Assembly (NCBI RefSeq): GCF_905475465.1
Contig: NC_062235.1
Location: forward strand, 5,838,001-5,902,000
Origin: Pieris napi
Taxonomy: Eukaryota; Arthropoda; Insecta; Lepidoptera; Pieridae
Reading direction: 5' to 3'
DNA length: 64,000 bases
This document shows, in pieces, positions 13,778 through 25,000 of the stretch. The notes beneath the pieces are model-generated. The model was not told the origin of the DNA. It saw only the letters and a program-made list of their open reading frames with translations, and made no database searches. The position numbers and the translations under genes are program-made. Each line of letters starts with the position of its first letter. The first letter of the stretch is position 1.

Positions 13778-14263
13778 TGGTGGCTGTACACACTCGTCGA
13801 GACACCCCGAGACAGGCCGAGTGCTAGAGTGTACAGTAGAGCTCTCGTCTCGTCTCGTCTCGCTTCCTCGCAGTTGGTCTCGCCTCTCTCGGTCGCCTGT
13901 CGGTTTTTTGCGCACGAGTCAAAGGGTCTCGCGAGTAAAACGAGAGCGACCTGTACACACTCGTTCAATCTTTAAATTTTGGATAATATTAAAACTTTAT
14001 GATCCTAATTACCAATTTCTGTTGCGGTGTATAGTGACCATCTTCTTCTTCGCCATGGCTTTGTATTTTTTTAATGGTTAACGTGAAGAAAATTATAATA
14101 ACTCATTGCACAAAGACAAACAGCAGCAGCAGTTGCCACGTCCATTATTAACGGTGTTTTAAATACAATTAACGTAACAAGTGCGTACAGGCTGCGCTCT
14201 TCTCTCGGTCCTCTCGGTCGAGACTCCCGGCGAGAAGCTCTCGCCGAGTGTGTACAGCCACCA
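13778..14263. mobile_element. Harbinger-like MITE (486 bp)
   Basis: The ends are a perfect 19-base inverted repeat, TGGTGGCTGTACACACTCG and its complement, flanked on both sides by TAA. A three-base TWA target duplication is the PIF/Harbinger pattern. The interior is GC-rich with repeats of GTCTCGTCTCG and CTCTCGGTC, and further inverted copies of CTGTACACACTCG. Short open frames inside (for example 13734-14081) reflect this composition and are not genes. The element ends 125 bases before the distal Sxl terminal exon. Confidence 0.8.
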
Positions 14264-14388
14264 TAAAGCTTTCACAATTATTTAACAACTAAACTTTAAT
14301 TTAAAAATTGTTATTGATTCTCTATCATTAAAACCACGATGTTTATTATTATGATTCTTATTTACTAATCTGTCTATGAAATCCGCAG

Positions 14389-14636
14389 GTGACTTTTCGT
14401 GGAATTGTGGAACTTGTTTGATGCCTGGAGAGTCCTGGGATAGTTTCCCATCCCCTCCCCCTTTACTAGGGAGTCCAAACACTCCCAGAAACGGCTGCAG
14501 GCCAGGAATGTGTGCGAACATTCGACCACCGTTTGGTAAAGTCAATAGAGCCAATCGGGGGCGAAATTTCCCCTGGGGCCCAGGGGCTGGTGACTTTAAA
14601 GGACAGAGGTGTAGAAATGGTGCACCGTATTGGTAA
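14389..14636 (+). CDS. Sxl: Distal alternative terminal exon of Sex-lethal
   Basis: This exon begins after the acceptor ATCCGCAG (AG at 14387-14388), has an ACTAAT branch-point-like motif about 20 bases upstream, and stays open to TAA at 14634-14636. It starts with GT and needs one preceding base, exactly the phase left by Sxl exon 5 at 9122 (CGA G). Splicing gives a glycine at the junction, as for the proximal exon, followed by 81 residues in place of 51; total 285 residues. The peptide is rich in Gly, Pro, Arg and Asn and holds five cysteines, with pieces such as GDFSWNCGTC and RGRNFPWGPG. G+C content is clearly above the flanks. I do not recognise the tail from memory. It could instead belong to an unrelated gene, but the phase match and strand make an Sxl end the simplest reading. 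Confidence 0.68.
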
Positions 14637-15500
14637 TTTTTTTTTTTATTTTTTTTTATTGTGTTGTCAAGATGTCCAAGAAGATTCAAGTTGTGGATTT
14701 TGTTCCAGATTTATGAACGTAGATTAGCAGTGCAATGAATTAACGATGATAAAGCATTATTTTGCTTTAGTGGTCGTGAATATTGATTGTTTGAGGAGAG
14801 GTCACAAAAGGTTCTCGTAAACTGAGCAATTTTAAGGAAAATTGCTATTTTGTCATACTGCTAGATGGTACTGCATGTACTAGGCTGTTTTACTAATGTA
14901 TTATATTATTTATCAAATAATTATTGTATTAATAACAGGTTAGTGCTTATATGACTATGGCGATATTTAATAGAGGCGTTTCTTATGCCTTTCATTATAA
15001 TATTATCCTTGCTAAAGACAAGAGGCAATAGTAGATGTTATTACGATTGGCAATCTGCTTGAAATTACCAGCCTACTTTCAAATAAATTAAAAATATTTC
15101 GATAAGCGCCATCTAGGTGATCCTTGCATTAATTAAACGTAATTTGTTTGCCTTAAGATAAGCCTTTTGGTGACATCTAGAAAAGAAAAGCAATTTTTGT
15201 GTAGTGCAGAAAGCGTACACTTATAACTCGTTAACGAAATTCAGTTTTATTTTAATTTGTATTTGTTCAAGATTTACATTTTATATAATAGGTTATGTCA
15301 GTATAATTTGTGTGAAGTCTGTTTTGTTTTCGTTAATTATTGTAACTATGCCTACCGATGGCAGACTTGTACATTTTTTTAAATTATTTCTTTAATATAG
15401 AGATTATAATTTATTTGAAGTTTTTATTTTTAAGTATACATCTCCTTTCTTTTATTTGCTTGATTCGGTTTATTAAGAAAAGATGAAATATATATATATA
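14637..15500 (+). other. Probable 3' UTR of distal Sxl isoform
   Basis: AT-rich sequence follows the stop at 14636. A poly-T/A stretch lies at 14637-14660 and an AAATAAA at about 15080. No coding exon is supported. The convergent gd gene appears to end with its poly(A) signal at 15503-15508 on the other strand. Confidence 0.45.
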
Positions 15501-15502
15501 AA

Positions 15503-15508
15503 TTTATT
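15503..15508 (-). terminator. Poly(A) signal for gd-like gene
   Basis: TTTATT on the plus strand reads AATAAA on the minus strand, about 320 bases downstream of the gd stop codon at 15827. Confidence 0.5.
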
Positions 15509-15826
15509 CGAAACATTTCCTGTAGTACATAAAAAATATATTGAAATATTACTAATTTAGAATACTTCTTGAGCATTATCGATTAACAGTCTCGAATATT
15601 TATCACATTACAAAAAGCCACAAACATTTATATAATATCAAGATAATTACATAGTATGCTTGAGTCACGACAAACGAAAAGTATATTGTATCATTTGTCA
15701 TATTACGTCGTAAGTACAATAGATGGCGGTGTAATAAAAAATATTAAGTTAATTCGTTATTTTAGTAGAGTGCACTGATACCACTAATATCTCAGTTACA
15801 TAGTTTGTCATAGATGGCTCTTTCTA

Positions 15827-16017
15827 CTAATCCCTTATATTATCCTTTAACCATGGCAAGAACTTGGCTAGGTCCGTAAATATAACATAGTGGCTCGTGT
15901 CGCACCGGTATTCATTATGTTTGGCCACAGAGAGGGACACCAAACCTCGAAGGTACCACAATCCTTGCATCCTGAAAACCATCCCACCACCGCTGTCTCC
16001 ATTGCACACCGATGTAC
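15827..16017 (-). CDS. gd: gd-like protease: final exon with active-site serine
   Basis: The acceptor TTTTCTAG precedes 16017. The exon starts with GT and completes the Gly codon begun at 20488. It reads TSVCNGDSGGG, containing the nucleophilic Ser, then a typical C-terminal helix ending LPWLKDNIRD and the stop. It is separated from the previous exon by 4.5 kb, of which 3.85 kb is the inserted retrotransposon. Confidence 0.9.
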
Positions 16018-19000
16018 CTAGAAAACAAAATTTAATTAAGAAATTATTTTTGGATTAAACCAAAAATATATAAGTTTCCCGAAAAGACGTAAACAATTTA
16101 TTGTGACCCAAACTTCCAAAGGATGGTAACAGGTGAATTAAAATTAGTACAGTTATACTACTAAGAACATTTACACTACTAAGAAAAAGAGTTTGAAATG
16201 TAAATGTAAATACAAATGTATATATTATGACATACGTTTATTTTTAATTTTACCCCCACTGCTGATCCCTGTAATAAATAGGTGTTTACAATGAGTGATA
16301 TATTTGAAGGAAGCAACTAAAATAAGCTTTCCACGTAGGTAGAAATTCGAATAAATCTTATAAGAAGAACTTTAATTTACTCTCATTTTAACAACATCGA
16401 ATAAATGTGAGATCGGGTGCAAAATTTCAATGTGATACTAAATTAACACAGACGTAGTAAGTAGTCATGCAAACTATAAACGACCTCAAGTTCACGCGAT
16501 TGAATGGTTTCTCATCTATATGCTATGCTATGAATTTCGCAACAATAGGTGGTAATAATGACGAAAATATAAGATTTTTGCAAAATTACGCTGCAACAAC
16601 AAAGCTGTTCTATAAATGATATAAATCTTACTGTTACGGACAACGAATAATACAGTTTATAAATTTGGCATCTCATCGTTTCCCGAAAAGTGTATAGTGG
16701 GAAGAAAAATGAACCGGCTGCATCTTTAACACGATTAGGCTGGATTTTACATGGTACAGCACCTTTACGAAGTTTAATGGAAGACAACGAACGTGTTTTG
16801 CACTGCATAAAGGCGGCAGAAAGCGACGTTTACAAAGAAACAATAGATGAGCGTCTAGAGGCGATATTAAAACAAAGTTTTGCAATAGATGCCTTGGGTA
16901 TAAATAATAAAAAAAGGTTAACAAGTGCCGACGCACGTGCAGTTCAATTGTTCAATACAACAATAGAGAAACGGGAAAGGCGTTACTACCTGGGATTGCC
17001 GTGGAAGACTGATAACACGAAATTCCCAGAAAGCTATAATATGGCATTTAAGCGGCTTAAAAGCATTGAACGTAAAATGGATCAGTCGTATGAGTTTAAA
17101 CAGTCATATACAAAACAAATAAATAACCTGTTGGAGAAGAATTACGCCCACCCTGTTGAAAGAACTAGAATATTGACATCAAAAGAGTGGTACTTACCTC
17201 ATTTTGCTGTAACCAACCCTAATAAACCGGGTAAAGTTCGTCTAGTATTTGATGCAGCGGCAAGATCAAAATATGAAGTATGCTTGAACGATGAGCTGCT
17301 AGATGGGCCAGACTTATTGCAATCATTGATATATTATTTATGTTTCGCGAGAGAAAATACGCGACAACAGCCGACATTAGAGAAATGTTCCTGCAGATTA
17401 AAGTGAATGAAGACGATCAAGTTGCTCAAAAGTTTCTATGGCGGGGTGAAAATCGAGATAAGCCTCCAAAAGAATACGTTATGACTTCATTGATATTTGG
17501 CGCTAAGAGCTCGCCATTTCTAGCACACAGCGTAAGGGATTACAACGCTTCGTGCTACCGTACTACACATCCGAACGCTTATAATGCTATAACAAAAAAT
17601 CATTATATGGATGACTACGTAGATAGCTTTGATACCGAAAACGAAGCCATAAAAACAATGCAAGAAGTGATTGAAGTTCATAGCTCTGCTGGGTTTACAT
17701 TGGCTGGGTGGAATTCAAACTCACAAAGGATCGTGGAAGCTACGCCTCCTGAGCTTCACTCTACAAGCCCCAAAGAGTTGGGAACCACACCCTTGTATTA
17801 TGAGACGACATTAGGAATAATTTGGGAGGCCGCAGAAGATGTACTTTCCTTTAACACAAGCCTCCACAGAGTTCCTCAAGAAGTGAAGCAGGGAATTAGG
17901 CAGCCGACTAAAAGAGAAGCTTTAGGAGCCGTTATGTCAGTTTTTGATCCGTTAGGGTTAATAAGTTATTACACCGTAACGGCGAAAATAATTCTACAAC
18001 AGTTATGGAGATTGAAGACAGGATGGGATGAAGAAATTCCTACTGACCAAGCTTCGGAGTTTAAACAATGGTTGTGTCAGTTAGAAAATGTAAAAACACT
18101 GAAGATACCTAGATGGTATAATTACACGAGGGGAGCTGACCTACAATTGCATGTATTCTGTGACGCATCTGAACAAGCACATGCGAGCGTGGCATATTGG
18201 CGAATTGGAACCGATGTAATTGACGTCAGACTCATCGCAGCAAAAGCACGGGTGGCACCTATTAAGTCACAAAGTATACCGCGGCTAGAACTACAGGCAG
18301 CCCTAATCGGAGCGAGATTAGCTGTGGCCATTAGAGAAGGTCACAGAATTGAACCAAACAAGATCGTGCTATGGACGGATTCAATGACGGTATTACAGTG
18401 GATCAGAAATGATAAAGCAAGGCACCCACCTTTTGTAGCACATAGATTGACTGAAATCACTGAAACAACGGATGCTAGTCAATGGCGTTGGGTTCCAACC
18501 AGGGAAAATGTAGCGGATGATGCTACAAGAATAACGTTGGACCATAAAACCGACAATGACCGGTGGTTTGTGGGACCAGCGTTCCTTTACGGGCCTGAAG
18601 AAACATGGCCAAAGGAAAGCTGCGAGCCACAAGTGCTGACTATGACCGTAATCGAAAAGAGAGCCAACAGAAACGATCTACCAGATATAGAGAGATTCTC
18701 GCAGTATGAACGGCTGATTAGATCCACAGCTTACGTCCAACTATTTATACGCAAGCTTAAGGATCGCAGTACCCGATTAAGCGTAAGCGACTTAAAAGAT
18801 GCGGAACAGGCATGGGTACGCGAGGCGCAGGATCAAAGCTTCCAAGACGAAATCGACACCTTGAAGAAGGGGAAGCCAATTAAGAAAACAAGTCGTTTGG
18901 CTAAATACGACCCTTTTCTCGATGAATATGGGTTACTGCGTGTACGTGGGCGGTTACAAACACCGACAGCAGAGGAGACGAGAAATCCCATTCTATTAGA

Positions 19001-22000
19001 TGGGCGTCATAAGTTTACAAAGTTGATCGTTATGAAAGAGCATAGAAGGGCGCTGCACTCTAACAACGAACGCGTCGTGAACGATCTTCGACAGAAATAT
19101 TGTATACTGCGACTTCGGCCTACGGTGCGTAGTATCGCCCGTAACTGTACATTGTGCGTGCTTCGAAAAAAGGCGCCAACAAAACCTAACTTTGGTTTAC
19201 TACCTAGAGTTCGAACCGAAGCTCATATTCGACCATTTACAAATTGTGGAATGGACTATTTCGGCCCAATTTGTGTAACGATAGGACGCCGTCATGAAAA
19301 GCGATGGGGAGCAATATTTACGTGTCTAAGTACAAGAGCTGTACATATTGAGATAGTTGCATCGCTTTCTACGGACTCGGCTCTGATGGCACTAAGAAGA
19401 ATGGCGGCGCGACGAGGTTGGCCGCAAATTATATATTCTGATAATGCGACCAACTTCAAAGGCGCAGACTTAGAACTGAGGAAAGCGATGGAAAAATGGA
19501 CTCCAGAGATCGAGAATTTATGTCTAGTTCAACGGACAGAATGGCGATACATTGCTCCAGGAGCCCCGCATCAAGGCGGTGCATGGGAACGCTTAATAAG
19601 AACAATAAAAGACGCCATTAGAATCGTCTTGACAGAGAAGTACCCTAAGGAGGAAACTTTCAGCACGCTTATGACTGAAATAGAGTACAGTGTGAACGCA
19701 AGGCCACTAACGCACGTTCCAGTAAATCCGGACGACCCAGAGGCTTTAACTCCAAATCATTTTCTGCTTGGAGCTCCAGACGCAATGCCTATATTAGGCA
19801 CCTCACCACACGTTACTAAAAGAACGTGGAAGACGGCGCAAGCATTAGCCGATGAATTCTGGCGAAGATGGGTTAAGGAATATCTTCCTACTTTAAACGC
19901 CAGGGGACACACGCCAAGAATGAAAAGCCCTGTAAAGATCGGCGATGTGGTCATCATTATGGATCCCTTGCTGCCGCGCAATGTTTGGCCGCGGGGAATT
20001 GTTACGAAAACGCATAGAGGGCCTGATGGAGAAACCCGATCAGTAGAAGTGGAAACGAAACTTCATAAGCTGAGACGACCAGTGACGCGCATCGTTGTCC
20101 TACCTACGGAAAGCTTCACGTCATAGGAAGGTTTCGCTGAGGGGAGACTGTTACGGACAACGAATAATACAGTTTATAAAGCCGCCGACCGAAGCTGCAA
20201 GCCAGATGTTATTCTTGGAAACGGTCGGCGAGTGCGCAGGTAGCGTCGGTCCCTTTAACCAGCGTGTTATTTTAGAATTAGTTTTAAGTTTTAATTTTGT
20301 ATAGTCAGATAGATTTACGCAGCCGTGCCGGACGGACGTTAGTTAATAAGCTTGCTTCGCTGTAATAAAATTGTATCACCATCACTAACGTTCGACCAAT
20401 AAACATAACATTTATAACTCCACTCCACGAGTTTCATTTCGAGAATAGCGGCGGTGGTTCAGATCGACACCGTACGCTTATACTTACCATCTCTAAACCC
20501 TGCGCAGTAGGTGTCATCCGAGGTGAATCTTGAAAAGAACTCGCTGTAGGACCGTATGCAGGTCAAGTGGTCCACCACTGGCATCTCTACTAACGTTAGC
20601 TCTTCTGTTGCTACCCCTGTTTCATCAAAACCCCAACCTACCACCTGCAATTGAAATTCGATGTGAATGACCATGTAGGTAATATTGTAACTTAACGGCT
20701 CTAATAACCCGGAGCCAGAAGTCGAACCTAGGACGTATTTCCGGTGAAAGAATATAATATAAGCTTAGATAAGCTATAATAAATTTTAAATCTGAATATA
20801 ACTCATGTTAAAACAGTAAATTTGTTACACACCGTTGATATTTTAATTCAATATAAAATTGATAAGTTTCTTTAATACTTTATAACTATTTAAGACTTCT
20901 TACCGATCCAGTTTTTCCGATGACATTGTTAAGGTCTACCAAATCATCTGGCCAAAGGCAGGCTGGTCTCACGTAGTCAGTGTATTGGACGGATTCCCGT
21001 AACCTCAGAATACCAAGATCACGGCTAAATGACGACGCGTTGTATCGTGGATTAACTATAATGTCACTCACCTGAAAGTAGGATAAGCATTATTGGAAAT
21101 TGATATAATGTAAGATTAAGATTTAACGAACACTTATTAGTAAAAATGTTAACCGAGTTGTTGTTAAATAAACTTACTTTATTTCTCAAATAGATATTGA
21201 ATGCTCTCTTATGTATTGTTGTTGCACTCAAATGACTTTGAAAATAAATAAACGTGGCAAGATATGCTTAATTAATTTTATTGAAGTTATACTTCTTTAG
21301 GCGCGTTATGAAAAATTGATGAGAGTGAAATTTTGCGATGCGCGCACAGCGTGACATAAAATTAACAGAATGAAGTTGCCCACGGAAGATGCTACGGCAT
21401 TGGATATAATTTAAAAACAACATTCGAATAATAATAGAATTTATGTTACACGTAATGTAAGAGAATAATAATAAATATTTATTTATTTAATTTTTCAAAT
21501 GTAAACTGAACTTTGTTGACAATAATGACTCCTTTTCCAGTCTTTGATTATTTATTAAAATTATTAATTGTAATTAATTATTTGCATGCAATCAAAAACT
21601 ACTTTTAATAATGCCAAAAAGGATAACTTCTTACGCGCGTACATAAGACACGCACCCTTTTTTATTTCTTATATGCTATGTTTGCCTGTAAGTGCTTGAC
21701 ACATTAAATTTTTTTTTTCTTTTATCAATGTATCAGTGTGCCGAGCGTTGGCAAGCTTTTATAAATAAATAAATAGATATAGTATTTAAGGCTTCTATTA
21801 CGTTACGTCTATACATAGGACCATACGTATACAAGGTTCAGTACAGCGATATTTCTTGTAAATGTAATGTAGACTTTTATATGATATACATATACGTACA
21901 GCTCTTGAAGGTTTCTGTACGTATACCTATAGAAACTTTTCAGTACTTTGTTTTACTTACAAGTCGTATCTGAACTCCGTCCACAGTAGTTCTCAAGTTA

Positions 22001-25000
22001 TGTTTTCCAAGATACACCGTTAGCGTGTTTTTGTTAACGACTCGAGCAGACTCTTTGCGGGTCACACAGTGAGCTGCTGTTATCACGTGCCTGTGGCTGA
22101 CCAGGGTGCCTCCACATATGTATTTATTGTCTACTGTCTGAAAAGCCAAGAACAAGTAAATTAGTTATTGTTATGCTAAAATGAATTTAAGTAAGTAGCT
22201 ACGAGTTGTGTTTTATAATTGAATGTTACCTGGGTCTGATACAACGCGATCTGCCAGGGCCACTGTCCCTCTAGTGTCGGCTTTCCATTCACCACCAACG
22301 GGTTTGGGGAGTTCCTCACTACTTTTCCACATTGATCCTGAAACGAAGATAAAAATATTATATTAAATAAAATAAATCGGCGCTACAACCTCTTTAGGTC
22401 TTGGCCTCAGATTTCTGAATCTTTTTCATGATCATTTTTAAAACTAATAGGCAAGTAGGTGATCAGCCTCCACCTGACACACGCCGTCGACTTTTTGGGT
22501 CTAAGATATGTCGGTTTCCTCACGATGTTTTCCTTCACCGTTCGAGCAAATGTTAAATGCGCACATAGAAAGAAATTCCATTGGTGCACGGCCGGGGATG
22601 GAACCTACGACCTCAGGTATGAGAGGCGCACGCCGAAGCCAACACTGCTGCTCACAAAAATATTATATTAATATGTATAATAAATCAGTTACAACTGCCT
22701 TTTTGTGGCGACTTAAATATTTGACAGTTTACGGGATTTAGCTTATAAACTATATGTTATTTATAGTCACTAAAATAACATTTGCAAGATAAACAAAAAA
22801 AATTAACCAGCCCCAAACCTCGTTTGAATTCCAATCCAATAAGTAAGTATATATATTTTATACTTACTTATTGGATTAAGTAAGTATATATACCTACTAA
22901 TAAGTTAACTTTATATATACTTATTATTACATTACTATATTATTATTATAACTTATTTGTGTCTAAACAACGTGATGATTATTTATTATCAAAATCATAG
23001 AATTTGGTGGAACAATAAAACTTTTATAGAATAATGAAAAGTTAATTTTAAGGCTATTCGTTGCAAAATATATTTCCTTTATACATCTTACTATGAGTAG
23101 TGACCTTTGTAAAGGTGATATCAGACGGTTCACTCGAATGATTGTTCACTCGAGTGAATGCTTCATTTTTTTTCATTCTATGTTCACACGGCTTAGACGA
23201 AATGATACAGAAATGAACATTCATTGTTCTTTCTTTTAAATATGTCATCGAATGAAGTCGAACGTCTTGGAATTAGTTTAATTTGTGATCATTTAATCAA
23301 AGAGTTGAGTTGGATTAGAGATTTTATAGAGTTTGCCCGCATTGTTCGGTCTTTGTATTCAACAATTTTGTGGTTCCAAAGGCATTGATAATTTTTAAAG
23401 TTCTCCAAAAAAAGTAATGTATTTTGATCGTTCCACTTGAACAACATTTTGCCGCATGAAAACAATATAATAACACACAGAAAAAAAAGTTATAACTTCG
23501 TCAACGTGATGTCCGTCGGCTACAGGACTCGAAACATAATGGCCGAATCCGAATGAACGTTCTCTCAGTGTTCAAACCGTTCATTTCTCGTTCATTCGGA
23601 GTGGGAATGAAAGATACCGGATGCCAATATCCAACACTGTTGGATCGGTTCACTAATGAATTCATTCGGCACTCGTGTTTCATTTTTTGTTCAGACATTT
23701 CATTTCGAGTGAAATGTACCGAATGAAAGGTGAAAATGAACAAAAAATGAACCGTCTGATATCACCTTAAAGGTGATATCAGACGGTTCACTCGAATGAT
23801 TGTTCACTCGAGGGAATGATTCATTTTTTTCATTCTATGTTCACACGGCTTAGACGAAATGATACAGAAATGAACATTCATTGTTATTTCTTTTAAATAT
23901 GTCATCGAATGAAGTCGTACATCTTGGAATTAGTTTAATTTGTGATCATTTAATCAAAGAGTTGACAAAAAAGAAGCAAAAACACGTCGACGGTGGTGGG
24001 TGATATGACCATGGATTGATAATTTTTAATGTTCTCCAAAAAAAGTAATGTATTTTGATCGTTCCACTTGAACACCATTTTGCCGCATGAAAACAATATA
24101 ATAACACACAGAAAAAAAAAATTATAACTTCGTCGACAACGTGATGTCCATCGGCTACAGGACTCGAAACAAAATGGCCGAATCCGAATGAACGTTCTCT
24201 CAGTGTTCAGACCGTTCATTTCTCGTTCATTCGGAGTGGGAATGAAAGATACCGGATGCCAATATCCAACACTGTTGGATCGGTTCACTAATGAATTCAT
24301 TCGGCACTCTTGTTTCATTTTTTGTTCAGACATTTCATTTCGAGTGAAATGTACCGAATGAAAGGTGAAAATGAACAAAAAATGAACCGTCTGATATCAC
24401 CTTAAGATAATAGTATTGCGTATAAACTGCAGTTTACATAATGACTTAAGTCAGTGTGACGTCCAGTTTCCGCCTTATTCAACGCTATCAGAGAATTTCA
24501 TATTAACAAAACATCTTTATATATAATGTAATTTTTATACTGCACTGATTTAAACGTTGGGGGGTTGGGCTAGTTTGAACATTGAACCATTAAACGCAAA
24601 ATACCACAATCATAATTAATATTAATAACTCAATATAAATGCTGCAATACCATTAAATGTCCATTTTAAAATAATTAGTTGATATTAACAAAATACCTGT
24701 TCATTGATCATAACAGTTATTAACTCTGTATAAAATTAGCTCTGGGGATTTACCCGCTTCAAACAAGTTTTAAAAAGAATATCTGACCAACTTTTTTGTT
24801 ACGTCTCGCATTCTTTAAACATTTTATTTATGTCTCTAGTGCGTGGTAATTTAGTAATATTAACTGCAAACTAATTAAATACGACAAAATATTAATAGTT
24901 ATTATAGAGAACACTTACGTGTAGGGATATTATAAACTCTCGAATTTAATGTTTTCTAGAGAAAGGAAATTTCCATAGAAAAATTTATGACTTCTAGAAA

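Larger units (their letters stand above)
16632..20482 (+). mobile_element. Decayed BEL/Pao LTR retrotransposon in gd intron
   Basis: The 5' LTR survives only as its first 32 bases (16632-16663). These are identical to the start of the 3' LTR at 20149, beginning TGTTACGGACAACGAATAAT. Right after those 32 bases comes pol coding sequence, so the rest of the 5' LTR, gag and the protease region have been deleted. The 3' LTR runs from 20149 to about 20482 and includes AATAAA near 20399. CTTAC directly flanks both sides (16627-16631 and 20483-20487), fitting a 5-base target duplication. With that boundary the LTR ends in TA rather than the usual CA, so the exact right edge is uncertain. The element is on the strand opposite to gd and cannot transpose by itself. 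Confidence 0.88.

Noticed and set aside
13734..14081. 115-codon plus frame and overlapping minus frames
   Set aside because: They fall on the GC-rich MITE at 13778-14263 and follow its internal repeats.
14282..14689. 135-codon minus-strand frame
   Set aside because: It is antisense to the distal Sxl exon, which has the matching splice phase and a better peptide.
23501..24378. 80- and 142-codon minus frames in the tandem elements
   Set aside because: They are repeated only because the element is repeated, and they read across both remnants without matching a full protein.
23113..24405. Direct repeats resembling an array
   Set aside because: There are only two large units with terminal inverted repeats; this is a transposon pair, not a CRISPR or satellite array.
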